The position numbers and the translations under genes are program-made. 64,000 nt of DNA from Microtetraspora glauca (GTDB lineage Bacteria > Actinomycetota > Actinomycetes > Streptomycetales > Streptomycetaceae), in contig JOFO01000026.1 in the NCBI GenBank assembly GCA_000721275.1, forward strand, positions 1 to 64,000. The letters run 5' to 3'. A model generated the notes under the pieces. That model worked only from the letters and a program-made list of their open reading frames with translations. It made no database searches and was not told the origin of the DNA. This document shows positions 52,384 to 61,624 of this stretch, in pieces (position 1 is the first letter of the stretch; every line of letters starts with the position of its first letter).

Positions 52384-52755
52384 ATGAGCACCATCGAGCT
52401 CACCAAGGACAACTTCGACGAGGTCGTGAGCGGGAACGACTTCGTCCTGATCGACTTCTGGGCTTCCTGGTGCGGTCCGTGCCGTCAGTTCGGCCCGGTC
52501 TACGAGGCGGCGTCCGAGCGCCACCAGGACCTGGTCTTCGCCAAGGTCGACACCGAGGCGCAGCAGGAGCTGGCCGCGGCGTTCGAGATCCGGTCGATCC
52601 CGACGCTGATGATCGTCCGCGAGAACGTGGCCGTCTTCGCGCAGCCGGGCGCGCTGCCGGAGGCCGCGCTGGAGGACGTCATCGGCCAGGCGCGGAACCT
52701 CGACATGGACGAGGTCCGCAAGGCCGTCGCCGCGCAGCAGTCCTCGTCGCAGTGA
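52384..52755 (+). CDS. trxA: Thioredoxin
   Basis: A 123-residue thioredoxin with the WCGPC active site near residue 31-35 and the cis-Pro segment SIPTLMI. ATG at 52384 with a GGAGACGGAGAGG region upstream. It is a cytoplasmic disulfide reductant that takes electrons from thioredoxin reductase. Followed by a strong bidirectional terminator. Confidence 0.93.
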   Translation: MSTIELTKDNFDEVVSGNDFVLIDFWASWCGPCRQFGPVYEAASERHQDLVFAKVDTEAQQELAAAFEIRSIPTLMIVRENVAVFAQPGALPEAALEDVIGQARNLDMDEVRKAVAAQQSSSQ

Positions 52756-52779
52756 CGCGAACACGGCCTTCGGGCGTGT

Positions 52780-52821
52780 GACACGTGTGAGCCCCCGCTC
52801 AGGCGGGGGCTCACACGTGTC
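52780..52821. terminator. Strong bidirectional terminator between trxA and thiolase
   Basis: GACACGTGTGAGCCCCCGC (52780-52798) pairs perfectly with GCGGGGGCTCACACGTGTC (52803-52821), a 19-base stem and TCAG loop. It sits between two convergent genes. Confidence 0.9.
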
Positions 52822-52837
52822 CGTGGGGCCTGGCGCG

Positions 52838-54025
52838 TCAGCGCTCCAGGACCAGGGCCAGGCCCTGCCCGACGCCGATGCAGAGGGCGGCGAGGCCGGT
52901 GCCGGAGCCGGCGGCGGCGAGCTGGTGGGCGACGGAACCGGCGAGGCGGGCGCCGGAGGCGCCCAGCGGGTGGCCGAGGGCGATGGCGCCGCCGCGGGGG
53001 TTGACGACGGCGGGGTCGAGTTCCGGCCACTCGGCGAGGCAGCCGAGGGCCTGCGCGGCGAACGCCTCGTTCAGCTCGAAGGTCGTCAGGTCGGCGAAGG
53101 AGCGGCCGGCCTTGGCGAGGGCGCGGCGCACCGCCTCGACCGGGCCGAGGCCGAAGAGCTGGGGCTCGATGCCGGTGACGGCGGAGGCGCGGACGCGGGC
53201 GAGCGGTTCGCGGCCGGTGGCGCGCAGGCCGTCCTCGTCGACGAGGAGGAGGGCGGCGGCGCCGTCGTTGAGCGGGGAGGCGTTGCCGGCGGTGACGGTG
53301 CCGCCGTCGGGCCGGAAGGCGGGCTTGAGGCGGCCGAGCGCCTCCAGGGAGGTGTTCTCGCGGACGCATTCGTCGCGGTCGAGGTCGGCGCCGGGGTACG
53401 GGACGACCTCGTCGTCGTACAGGCCCTTGGCCCACGCCTCGGCGGCCTTGCGGTGGCTGTCGAGGGCGAAGGCGTCCTGCCGGTCGCGGCCGATGCCGTG
53501 CTTGTCGGCGACGAGTTCGGCGCCCTCGCCGAGGGAGACGGTCCAGTCGGCGGGCATCCGGGGGTTGGTCATGCGCCAGCCGAGGGTGGTCGAGTGGAGC
53601 TGCTGGTGGCCGGCGGGGAAGGCGCGTTCGGGCTTCTGGAGGACCCAGGGGGCCCGGGACATCGACTCGACGCCGCCGGCGATCGCCACGGAGGCGTCGC
53701 CGAGGGCGATGGCGCGGGCGGCCTGGATCACGGCCTCCAGGCCGGAGCCGCAGAGCCGGTTGACCGTGACGCCGGGGACGCTGACGGGGAGCCCGGCGAG
53801 CAGCACGGCCATGCGGGCCACGTCGCGGTTGTCCTCGCCGGCGCCGTTGGCGTCGCCGAAGTAGACGTCGTCGACGCGGGCCGGGTCCAGGTCCGGGGTG
53901 CGGTCGACGAGGGCCTTGACGACGTGGGCGGCGAGGTCGTCCGGCCGTACGGAGGCGAGGCCGCCGCCGAACTTCCCGATCGGGGTGCGGACGGCGTCGA
54001 CGATGTACACGTCGCGGATGCTCAT
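52838..54025 (-). CDS. Acetyl-CoA acetyltransferase/beta-ketoadipyl-CoA thiolase
   Basis: A 395-residue thiolase with nucleophile Cys in NRLCGSG near residue 90, NEAFAAQ, GGAIALGHPLGASG and the terminal Cys in CIGVGQG. It could be a pcaF-like beta-ketoadipyl-CoA thiolase or a general acetyl-CoA acetyltransferase, and nearby genes do not decide. Start ATG at 54025. Confidence 0.9.
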   Translation of the reverse strand: MSIRDVYIVDAVRTPIGKFGGGLASVRPDDLAAHVVKALVDRTPDLDPARVDDVYFGDANGAGEDNRDVARMAVLLAGLPVSVPGVTVNRLCGSGLEAVIQAARAIALGDASVAIAGGVESMSRAPWVLQKPERAFPAGHQQLHSTTLGWRMTNPRMPADWTVSLGEGAELVADKHGIGRDRQDAFALDSHRKAAEAWAKGLYDDEVVPYPGADLDRDECVRENTSLEALGRLKPAFRPDGGTVTAGNASPLNDGAAALLLVDEDGLRATGREPLARVRASAVTGIEPQLFGLGPVEAVRRALAKAGRSFADLTTFELNEAFAAQALGCLAEWPELDPAVVNPRGGAIALGHPLGASGARLAGSVAHQLAAAGSGTGLAALCIGVGQGLALVLER

Positions 54026-54200
54026 CGGTTCTCTCCCGGGTGACCGGCGGACGACTCTGTTCGCCTGGTGAAAGAAGTTTCGCGCTCCTGCGCGCGCAGA
54101 GTTTGGGCCCGCCGGTCCGCCCTGTCAACGGGCCCCCTCCCCGAACCGCCCGGTATCGGTCGGCGCCGGGCGGAGAGGACCGGCCCTCCGCGCGGTCCCG

Positions 54201-54470
54201 TCACTCCGTCGCCGCGTCCCGCACCAGGGCCACCAGGCCGTAGTCGAGCTCGCGGCCGTCGACCAGCAGGGCCTCGACCGTGCGGGTCTCCGGGTCGACG
54301 TCGGCGACGATGCCGTGACCTTCGTAGATCGGGTATCCGGACGCGCCCTGGCGGCCGGTGCGCTCCACCACGGCGGACCGGACCGCGCTGTCGGCGACGC
54401 CGGCGCCGCCCCGGTCCTCGACGTGGGCGGGCACCAGGAGGATCTCGTAACGGTTCGGGTGAGTGCTCAT
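54201..54470 (-). CDS. Small DUF6296-like protein
   Basis: An 89-residue protein with RYEILLVPAHV, VVERTGRQGASGYPIYEG and GIVADVDPE segments that recall the small streptomycete DUF6296 group. It has no signal peptide. Lies 18 bases behind the LacI gene end. Function unknown and family match moderate. Confidence 0.6.
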   Translation of the reverse strand: MSTHPNRYEILLVPAHVEDRGGAGVADSAVRSAVVERTGRQGASGYPIYEGHGIVADVDPETRTVEALLVDGRELDYGLVALVRDAATE

Positions 54471-54488
54471 GTTCCCGACGCTAAGCGC

Positions 54489-55535
54489 TCAGCTGGACTC
54501 CCGCCGGACGACCCGCGAGTCCAGGAGGGCGCGCGGGGCGGTCGCCCCGGCGACGCCGTTCACCGCGTCGTCGACCAGCCGGGCCAGTTCGTGCCCGGGC
54601 ATCATGTCGACGCGCACGGTGGTCAGGCGGGGGCGGAGCAGGCGGCCGAGGAGGAGGTCGTCGGCGCCGACGACGGCGGTCTCGTCGGGGACGGTCGTGC
54701 CGGCGTCCTGGAGGGCGCGCATCAGGAGCATGGCGTACTCGTCGTTGTACGCGAAGACGGCGTCGAGGGCGAGCCGGGGCCAGCGCCCGGCCAGCTCCTC
54801 GGCGGACTCCTCGGTGTACGAGAGGGGCAGGGGTACGACGGTGGCGCGGGCGGCCTCGGCGGCGCGGCGGGCGCCCTCGAGGCGGGGCCCGGAGAACATG
54901 CCGAGGCCCGGCTCCTCGGGGACGACGACGCCGATCCTGCGGCGGCCGGTGGCGATCAGGTGCTCGACGGCGACGGCGCCGATGCGCGACTGGTCCAGCA
55001 CGAGGGAGTGGGTGCCGTCCGCCGGCCGGGTCCCGACGGTGAGCACCGCCTTGACGCCGGAGCGTCGCAGGATGTCCACGGCCTCGGGCGTCATCTCGAC
55101 CTCGCCGGTCGAGACGACGGCGGCGGGGCGCAGCTCGGCCCACGCGCGGGCGGCGTCCTCGGGGGCGAGACCGACGCTGCCGTACTGGACGACGGTGTAG
55201 TCGAGGCGGCGCAGGGCCCACTGGAGGTCGTGGTGGAAGCGGCTGTAGAGCGGGCCGACGGGCACGTGCACGGCGGGCAGGAGGACCATCCGGCTGTGTC
55301 CGGCGCGCAGGGTGCGGGCGGCGGCGTGGGGGACGTAGCCGAGTTCGCGGGCCGCCTCGCGGACCCGTTCGCGGGTCGGTTCGCTGATGCGGACGGCCGA
55401 GGTGTTGTTCAGCACGTAGCTGACGGTGGCCCGGGAGACGCCGGCGAGGCGGGCCACGTCCGCGCTGGTCGGTACGGAACGGGCGGGGGTACGGCCCGGG
55501 GGGCCGTCGGCAGGCTGTTCGATCGGCTGGCTCAT
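54489..55535 (-). CDS. LacI-family repressor
   Basis: A 348-residue LacI-type repressor. HTH SADVARLAGVSRATVSYVLNN begins near residue 24, hinge AARELGYVPHAAARTLR, then a periplasmic-binding-like ligand domain. ATG at 55535. It diverges from an MFS transporter and the gap contains two TGACACGTGTCA-type palindromes that are the probable operators. A sugar inducer is likely. Confidence 0.92.
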   Translation of the reverse strand: MSQPIEQPADGPPGRTPARSVPTSADVARLAGVSRATVSYVLNNTSAVRISEPTRERVREAARELGYVPHAAARTLRAGHSRMVLLPAVHVPVGPLYSRFHHDLQWALRRLDYTVVQYGSVGLAPEDAARAWAELRPAAVVSTGEVEMTPEAVDILRRSGVKAVLTVGTRPADGTHSLVLDQSRIGAVAVEHLIATGRRRIGVVVPEEPGLGMFSGPRLEGARRAAEAARATVVPLPLSYTEESAEELAGRWPRLALDAVFAYNDEYAMLLMRALQDAGTTVPDETAVVGADDLLLGRLLRPRLTTVRVDMMPGHELARLVDDAVNGVAGATAPRALLDSRVVRRESS

Positions 55536-55607
55536 CGCTTCGGCATCTTTCCAGAAGAATCCCGGCGCGGGTCTGGCGGATGGCCGGAAGTGAGTGCTAC
55601 ACAATGC

Positions 55608-55632
55608 TGACACGCGTCACTGACACGTGTCA
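55608..55632. promoter_or_regulatory. Tandem LacI-type operators
   Basis: TGACACGTGTCA at 55621-55632 is a perfect 12-bp palindrome and TGACACGCGTCA at 55608-55619 is a near copy, 13 bases apart. They lie in the divergent gap between the LacI and MFS genes. The LacI protein is the obvious binder. Confidence 0.8.
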
Positions 55633-55691
55633 CTCCCCCGAAATCATCCGCTCACCGCCCCGTCGTCGGGCGTTCTCCCCTGGAGGGCACT

Positions 55692-57023
55692 GTGGCCCTT
55701 TCCTCTCCCGGAACCGGAGCCGGAGCCGAGACCGGAGCCGAGACCGGAGCTGAGACCGGAGCCGAGACCGGAGCCGGCGGCGGCACCGGTTCCGCCGCCG
55801 CGGGCCCGGGCCCCGGCTCCGCCGCCGGCCCTCGGGCCACCCGCGGTCTGCTGCCGCTGCTCCTCCTCGGCAACACCTCCCTGTACGCCCTCTACATCGG
55901 CGTGCCCGGGCTGCTGCTCGCGCTCCAGATCGAGGCGATCGACCCGGCCGACAAGGTGGCGAACTTCGGTCTCGTCTCCGGCATATCCGCGATCTTCGCG
56001 ACCGTCTTCAACCCGGTCGCCGGGGCGCTCTCCGACCGCTCGGGGCGCCGCAACCCCTGGATCCTGGCCGGCGGTCTGCTCGCCGTGCCGGTGATGCTGC
56101 TGCTCGGCAGCGTGCACACGATCCTGCTGGTCACCATCGCCTGGTGTCTGGGACAGGCGGTGCTGAACGTCTACCAGGCCGCCCTCACCTCCGTGGTGCC
56201 CGACCGGGTGCCGTTCGGCTCGCGCGGGAAGGCGTCGGCGGCCGTCGGCCTCGGCCTGCCGATCGGCTCCACGGTCGGCGCCCTGGTCGGCGCGGCGTTC
56301 TCGGACGACTACCGGACGGGGTACCTGGTCTTCGGCGCGGTCGTCGCCGTCACCGCGGTCGTCTTCACGTCGCTCGCCCGCGAGGAGCGGATGCCCGCCC
56401 GGGCGCCGATGCCGGTCACGGCGCAGATCGCCGCCTTCGGCAGCGCCCTGAAGGACCACGACTTCCGCTGGGCGTTCATCGGCCGGGCCCTGCTGGTCCT
56501 CGGCTACTTCGCGGTGGCCGGCTTCCAGCTGTACATCCTCAAGGACCACACCGTCCTGCCGGCCGGGCTGTCGGCCGAGGAGGCCGTGGCCGTCCTGATG
56601 CCGGTGAACTCCGTCGCGATGATGGTCTCCACGGTCCTCGGCGGCTGGCTGTCGGACCGCTTCGACCGGCGCAAGCTGTTCGTCGGCGCCTCGGCGGCGC
56701 TCGCCGCCGCCGCCCTGCTGATCCCGGCGGTCTCCACCAGCTGGACCGCGATGCTCGTCTTCTCGGTCGTCAACGGCCTCGGCTTCGGCTGCTACATGGC
56801 CGTGGACACGGCCCTGGTGACGATGGTCCTGCCGAAGGCGGAGGACGCGGCCCGCGACATGGGCGTCCTGAACGTCGCCAACGCGGGACCGCAGATCGTG
56901 GCGCCGTTCGTCGCCTCCGCGGTGGTCTCGATCGGCGGCGGCTACACCCCGCTGTTCCTCCTCGCGGCGGTCCTCTCGGTCCTGGGCGCCCTCGCGGTCC
57001 GCCCGATCCGCTCCGTACGCTGA
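55692..57023 (+). CDS. MFS transporter
   Basis: A 443-residue membrane transporter with about twelve hydrophobic segments. The loop 2-3 motif GALSDRSGRRNPW and the later GGWLSDRFDRRKL are the MFS signatures. The N-terminal tail of about 45 residues is low complexity with four GAET repeats. It starts with GTG at 55692. Divergent from a LacI gene, hence likely a sugar carrier. Confidence 0.88.
   Translation: MALSSPGTGAGAETGAETGAETGAETGAGGGTGSAAAGPGPGSAAGPRATRGLLPLLLLGNTSLYALYIGVPGLLLALQIEAIDPADKVANFGLVSGISAIFATVFNPVAGALSDRSGRRNPWILAGGLLAVPVMLLLGSVHTILLVTIAWCLGQAVLNVYQAALTSVVPDRVPFGSRGKASAAVGLGLPIGSTVGALVGAAFSDDYRTGYLVFGAVVAVTAVVFTSLAREERMPARAPMPVTAQIAAFGSALKDHDFRWAFIGRALLVLGYFAVAGFQLYILKDHTVLPAGLSAEEAVAVLMPVNSVAMMVSTVLGGWLSDRFDRRKLFVGASAALAAAALLIPAVSTSWTAMLVFSVVNGLGFGCYMAVDTALVTMVLPKAEDAARDMGVLNVANAGPQIVAPFVASAVVSIGGGYTPLFLLAAVLSVLGALAVRPIRSVR
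55722..55769 (+). repeat. 12-bp tandem repeat coding GAET x4
   Basis: Four tandem copies of GGAGCCGAGACC (one with GCT for GCC) at the start of the MFS gene. Copy changes would stay in frame. No known function. Confidence 0.8.
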
Positions 57024-57078
57024 TCAAGCCGCCCGCCAACCCCCTGCGGGCCGCGCCCTTCTGACGTACCGTTCGGGC

Positions 57079-57306
57079 ATGGACGAGTCGACGGACAGCT
57101 CGATGACGGGACTGCTCGGCCGGGTGACCGGGACCATCGGGCCCGGGCTCGTCGGCGAGGTGATCATCCGGATCCGCGGCGGCGCCGAGCACTTCCTCGC
57201 CTACGCCGCCTCCCCGAAGCAGCGGATCGAGGTCGGCTCCCTCGTCACCGTCGTGGAACACCTCCCTCCGCGCACCGTCTACGTCACAACCGTGTACGAC
57301 CTCTGA
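57079..57306 (+). CDS. Small NfeD/OB-fold-like protein
   Basis: A 75-residue protein rich in beta strands (LVGEVIIRIRGGAEHFLAYA, VGSLVTVVEHLPPRTVYVT) resembling the soluble C-terminal OB fold of NfeD. It immediately precedes a flotillin-like gene, the usual NfeD/flotillin pairing. Start ATG at 57079. Confidence 0.7.
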   Translation: MDESTDSSMTGLLGRVTGTIGPGLVGEVIIRIRGGAEHFLAYAASPKQRIEVGSLVTVVEHLPPRTVYVTTVYDL

Positions 57307-57400
57307 CACGACGTCCGGCACGACGGTTGAGCCGCGTCCCTCCCGGGCGCACACTCCCCTCACCGGGTCCGCACGGCCCCGGTGAAGGGGGACCTTGCCC

Positions 57401-58837
57401 ATGGGCATCGGCATTCTGGCGGGCGCCGTCGTCGGTTCGCTCGTCGTCCTGATCGTCCTGTTCAAGATGATGTGGCGCGTCGCGGAACCCAACGAGGCGC
57501 TCATCATTTCCGGTTCCAACCACAAGAACGAGGGCCTCGGCGAGGGCATGGGGTTCCGCATCGTCACCGGCCGCGGCACCCTCGTGGTGCCCGGCGTGCA
57601 GGCGGTGCGGAAGCTGTCGCTGGACCTCAACGAGACCCAGTTGCAGGTCGAGTGCGTCACCCACCAGGGCATTCCGCTCAAGGTCCGGGGTGTGGTGATC
57701 TTCAAGGTGGGCGACGACTTCGTGTCGATCGCGAATGCCGCCCGCCGCTTCCTCGACCAGCAGAAGCTGATGAGCGAGCGGGTGCACATCGTCTTCGCCG
57801 GTCATCTCCGCGCCATCGTCGGCGGGTTGACCGTCGAGGACATGATCCGTGACCGGGAGAAGCTGACCGGGCAGGCCCGTTCGGCCTGTGGCACGGAGAT
57901 GGAGAAGCTCGGCCTGATCGTCGACTCGCTCCAGATCCACGAGATCGAGGACCCGACCGGCTACATCAGGAACCTCGCCGCCCCGCACGCGGCGGCCGTC
58001 CAGCGCGACGCCCGGATCGCGCAGGCGGAGGCCAACCGGCGGGCGACCGAGGCCGAACAGCAGGCCGCCGCCCGGATGTCGGAGGCCACCCGCGACAGCG
58101 AGATCCTCCAGGCCGGCTACCAGGCGGAGCGGGACCAGGCCAGCGCCCGCGCCCGGCAGGCCGGTCCGCTCGCCGAGGCCGCCTCCCGCCAGGAGGTCGT
58201 CGTCCAGGAGACCCGGGTCGCGGAGCTGGAGGCGCACCGCAAGGAGCAGCAGCTCCAGGCGGACGTCCGCAAGCCGGCCGACGCGCTGGCCTACGAGACC
58301 CGGACGCTGGCCGAGGCCGAGCGCGACGCCCGGATCTCGGCCGCCCAGGCCAAGGCCCGCGAGACCGAACTGGCCAGCGCCGCGGCGGCGACGGCCACCC
58401 GGGTCACCGGCGAGGCCGAGGCGGAGGCGGCCCGGGCGAAGGGGCTCGCGGTGGCCGAGGCCACCCGGGCGAAGGGCCTGGCCGAGGCCGAGTCGATCAA
58501 GGCGCGGGCGGCGGCGCTCGCGGAGAACCAGGAGGCCGTGGTCGCCCAGCAGCTGGCCGAGAAGTGGCCGGAGATCGTCGAGGCGGGCGCGTCCGCCTTC
58601 GGCAACGTGGACCAGATGGTCCTGCTGAACGGCGCCGACGGCATGGCCGACATGTTCGCCAAGGCGCTGACCATGGGCGGCACGGGCCTCGGTCTGGCCC
58701 GCCAGCTCCTGGCCACCATGGGCCCGGCCTCCCCGGCCGCCCAGCCCGCTGCCGCCCCGGCCGCCCCGGCCGTGCCGGCGGCGCGCGGCGGCGAGAAGGA
58801 GGTGACGAGGGCCGAGATCACCGTCGACGACGCGTGA
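57401..58837 (+). CDS. SPFH/flotillin-like membrane protein
   Basis: A 478-residue protein with an N-terminal transmembrane helix (residues about 3-24), an SPFH domain to about residue 190 and a long Ala/Glu/Lys coiled coil (residues about 195-370). ATG at 57401 has AAGGGGGA nine bases upstream. It organises membrane microdomains with NfeD partners. Glu/Ala repeats are typical flotillin. Confidence 0.92.
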   Translation: MGIGILAGAVVGSLVVLIVLFKMMWRVAEPNEALIISGSNHKNEGLGEGMGFRIVTGRGTLVVPGVQAVRKLSLDLNETQLQVECVTHQGIPLKVRGVVIFKVGDDFVSIANAARRFLDQQKLMSERVHIVFAGHLRAIVGGLTVEDMIRDREKLTGQARSACGTEMEKLGLIVDSLQIHEIEDPTGYIRNLAAPHAAAVQRDARIAQAEANRRATEAEQQAAARMSEATRDSEILQAGYQAERDQASARARQAGPLAEAASRQEVVVQETRVAELEAHRKEQQLQADVRKPADALAYETRTLAEAERDARISAAQAKARETELASAAAATATRVTGEAEAEAARAKGLAVAEATRAKGLAEAESIKARAAALAENQEAVVAQQLAEKWPEIVEAGASAFGNVDQMVLLNGADGMADMFAKALTMGGTGLGLARQLLATMGPASPAAQPAAAPAAPAVPAARGGEKEVTRAEITVDDA

Positions 58838-58864
58838 GACGAGCCCTGCCCCTCGGTACGCAGG

Positions 58865-58897
58865 ACGGGCCCGGCGCCGTGATGGCGCCGGGCCCGT
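58865..58897 (+). terminator. Terminator after the SPFH gene
   Basis: ACGGGCCCGGCGCC (58865-58878) and GGCGCCGGGCCCGT (58884-58897) form a perfect 14-base stem with a 5-base loop, 28 bases past the stop. Confidence 0.85.
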
Positions 58898-58959
58898 GCC
58901 GTGACCCCGCGATCCCCGCGTACCCCGCGCGACCGCTCACCACCCCGTTCGCCGCGCGG

Positions 58960-59130
58960 TCAGTTGTGGCCGAACCGGCGCTCTCTGCGGTGGGACGGCG
59001 TGTCGATGAGGGACTTCGGCGACTCGGCGGCGGCCGGCGTCCCGCGCTTCTCCTTGGCGGACGTGGTGTCGCGGTGCTCGTGGCCGCCCGTGCGGGCGCC
59101 CTTGTTCACCCGGGTCTGCTTCTTGCCCAC
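58960..59130 (-). CDS. Small basic protein of unknown function (56 aa)
   Basis: GTG at 59130 opens a 56-codon frame ending TGA at 58960, beginning VGKKQTRVNKGARTGG and ending RRERRFGHN. GGGAGG lies eight bases ahead of the GTG. The product is very basic and hydrophilic. It is convergent with the flotillin terminator. No family recognised. Confidence 0.6.
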   Translation of the reverse strand: MGKKQTRVNKGARTGGHEHRDTTSAKEKRGTPAAAESPKSLIDTPSHRRERRFGHN

Positions 59131-59220
59131 GATCAGTGCCTCCCGTGCGACGGCTCTCGGACGCGAGTCCGTGTCCTTTCAGGCTCGCACGGGCGTACGG
59201 AGCGCGCATGGCGGGACGGG

Positions 59221-60051
59221 TCAGGCGGCGGGCGCCAGGACCCTGCGGAAGGCGGCGAGCGTCGGGGTGCCCGAGGCCCGGTCCAGGACGGCGAAGACGG
59301 TCTCGTCGAAGTGGCCGGCGAACCGTCCGTCCCCGGTCAGCAGCGCCTTGAAGGCGCCCGCCACCTCCGCCGGGTCGTTCTGGAAGACGCCGCATCCCCA
59401 GGCTCCCAGCACGAGGCGGCGGTACCCCTCGGCCGCGGCCGTCTCCAGCACCCGCTCCGCGCGGGAGGCGAGGGCGGCGGGGAGCCGGTGGGCCAGCTCG
59501 GGGTTCCGGCGGCGGACGACGCCGGCGTTCGGCGCGGGCGAGGTCAGGAAGCCGACGGTGAAGGGGTCGGCGAGCAGCGCCCCTCGGTCGTCGCGGAAGA
59601 CGGGCACCCGCGGCGAGTGGATCACCCGGTCGGTGTAGAAGGCGTCCCGCTCCGCACGGTGGTGCGCGTAGTAGGCGGGGGCGCGGAGCAGGGTGGCGTG
59701 CAGGGCGGAGGAGCGGCACAGGGCCTCCTCCTGGGCCTGGGCCCCGTTGAGGTAGCCGCCGCCGGGGTTGCGGGCGGAGGCGAAGTTCAGGACGGCGACC
59801 GGGCCGCCGGGGTCGGCGGCGGTCATCCGGCGGGCGGCGGCGAGGCTGCTCTCGCCGGTGACCTCGATCCGGCCGGGACGGTCGGTGCCGGGGGTGACGG
59901 GGACGGAGTCGGGGCCGTGGAGACGGGTTCCGGCCAGGGCGGCGGCCAGGTCCTCGCGGAGGGAGACGGTCCGCCCGTCGGGGGCGGTGTAGGAGCCCGC
60001 GGCGACGATCGCCTCGGTCTGCCGCGCGATCTCGCGCAGTCGTGCACTCAT
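59221..60051 (-). CDS. TIGR02452-type PARG-like macrodomain protein
   Basis: A 276-residue protein with NFASARNPGGGYLNGAQAQE, the bacterial poly(ADP-ribose) glycohydrolase-type loop, and the downstream EALCRSS. The Gly-rich loop and QEE pair are the catalytic signature. May remove ADP-ribose from targets. ATG at 60051. It is divergent from the ergothioneine operon. Confidence 0.9.
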   Translation of the reverse strand: MSARLREIARQTEAIVAAGSYTAPDGRTVSLREDLAAALAGTRLHGPDSVPVTPGTDRPGRIEVTGESSLAAARRMTAADPGGPVAVLNFASARNPGGGYLNGAQAQEEALCRSSALHATLLRAPAYYAHHRAERDAFYTDRVIHSPRVPVFRDDRGALLADPFTVGFLTSPAPNAGVVRRRNPELAHRLPAALASRAERVLETAAAEGYRRLVLGAWGCGVFQNDPAEVAGAFKALLTGDGRFAGHFDETVFAVLDRASGTPTLAAFRRVLAPAA

Positions 60052-60364
60052 GCGGTGCAGGATGATCGTTTCCGCACGGCCGGGACAAACGATTTTCCGG
60101 AGCGGGTGCCCCTCTGGGGTCCGCCCCGGTGTCCCTCCGGCGTCCACCAGGAGACCGTCCGGCGCCCACGGGAAGACTGCCCGGCGTCCGTGCGGACGCC
60201 CGGGCCGGGAGGCGCCGGGCCGGGGGGCGTTTTACGGACGTCCGGGAGCACGGGAGGCGCGCGCGGGGGCGCGCAGGCGCTCTTGCACGCCGCCCGGCGG
60301 TGGCTTTAGGTGGAAGGCAGCGGCTTCCCGACCGGTTCCGCGACCAGCACCTGGAGGTGCACGG
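60052..60364. other. 313-bp gap upstream of egtA
   Basis: No gene seen. It must hold promoters for egtA and for the divergent PARG-like gene. I cannot point to a specific site. Confidence 0.6.
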
Positions 60365-61624
60365 ATGACGCCCAGCGGCACCCCGCGCGGCGGACCGCCC
60401 CTCACCGAGGAGGCGGCCGAGGATCTGCTGCGCTGTATCTGTTTCAAGACCGGCCCGCCCCGGACCGTGGGGGCGGAGCTGGAATGGCTCGTCCACGACC
60501 TGCGCGACCCGCGCGAGCCGGTGCCCCCGTCCCGGCTGGCGTCCGCGCTCGACGCCGTACGGTCCGTGCCGCTGGTGTCGGCGCTCACCTTCGAACCCGG
60601 CGGGCAGCTGGAGCTCAGCTCGCGTCCGGCCGGTTCTCTCATGGAATGCCTGGACTCGCTCGCCTCCGACCTGGCGGCGGTGCGCTCGGCGCTGGGCCCG
60701 CTCGGCCTGACGCTGAGCGGGTACGGGGTCGATCCGTGGCACGCGCCGCGCGAGCGGGTGCTGCGGGAGCCGCGGTACGACGCGATGGAGACGGCCCTCG
60801 CCCGGACCGGTCCGGCGGGCCGGGCGATGATGTGCGAGTCGGCCTCGGTGCAGGTCTGCCTGGACGCCGGCCACGAGGAGCCGGGCCCGCTCGGCTATCT
60901 GCGCCGCTGGGAGCTGGCGCACCTGTTCGGCGCGGTGCTGGTGGCGGTCTTCGCCAACTCGCCGCAGCACGGCGGGCGGCGGACCGGCTGGCGCTCCACC
61001 CGGCAGTCGCTGTGGGCGGAGCTGGACCCGCGGCGGACGCTGGCGCCGCCGGCGGACGGCGAGCCGCGCGCCGCGTGGACCGCGCACGTGCTGGACACCC
61101 CGGTGCTGTGCGTGCGGGCGGACGAGGGCCCGTGGCTGGTGCCGGAGGGGCTGACCTTCCGGGAGTGGCTGCGGACCGGGCTGCCGCGTCCGGTCGACGC
61201 GGACGACCTGCGCTACCACCTGACGACGCTGTTCCCGCCGGTCCGGCCGCGCGGCCACCTGGAGCTGCGGATGATCGACGCGCAGCCGGGCGCGGACGGC
61301 TGGATGGTGCCGGTGGCGCTGACGACGGCGGTCTTCGAGGACGCCGAGGCGGCCGAGGCGGTGTGGCGGGCGGTACGGCCGCTGGCCGGGCCGGCCGGGG
61401 CGGAACCGGCGCCCCGGAACGCGCTGTGGCGGCGGGCGGCCCGCGACGGGCTCACCGACCCCGCTCTGCACGCCGCCGCCCGCGAGGCCTTCGCGGCGGC
61501 CCGCCCCGCGCTGCGGCGGATCGGCGCGGGCGAGCAGGTGCGGAAGGCCGTGGACGCCTTCCGGGAACGGTACGTGGATCCCGGGTGCTGCCCGGCCGAC
61601 GAACTCCAGGTGATGACGTCATGA
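60365..61624 (+). CDS. egtA: EgtA, glutamate-cysteine ligase of ergothioneine synthesis
   Basis: A 419-residue GCS2-type ligase (GAELEWLVHD near residue 38, LTFEPGGQLELSSRP near residue 78, and MIDAQPGADGW). It makes gamma-glutamylcysteine, the sulfur donor of ergothioneine. Start ATG at 60365. Its stop overlaps egtB by ATGA. Identity follows from the operon of egtB, egtC and egtD. Confidence 0.95.
   Translation: MTPSGTPRGGPPLTEEAAEDLLRCICFKTGPPRTVGAELEWLVHDLRDPREPVPPSRLASALDAVRSVPLVSALTFEPGGQLELSSRPAGSLMECLDSLASDLAAVRSALGPLGLTLSGYGVDPWHAPRERVLREPRYDAMETALARTGPAGRAMMCESASVQVCLDAGHEEPGPLGYLRRWELAHLFGAVLVAVFANSPQHGGRRTGWRSTRQSLWAELDPRRTLAPPADGEPRAAWTAHVLDTPVLCVRADEGPWLVPEGLTFREWLRTGLPRPVDADDLRYHLTTLFPPVRPRGHLELRMIDAQPGADGWMVPVALTTAVFEDAEAAEAVWRAVRPLAGPAGAEPAPRNALWRRAARDGLTDPALHAAAREAFAAARPALRRIGAGEQVRKAVDAFRERYVDPGCCPADELQVMTS

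Noticed and set aside
55722..55769. CRISPR-like or phase-variation repeat
   Set aside because: Repeats are 12 bp, contiguous and coding, so slippage keeps the frame and cannot switch the gene off.
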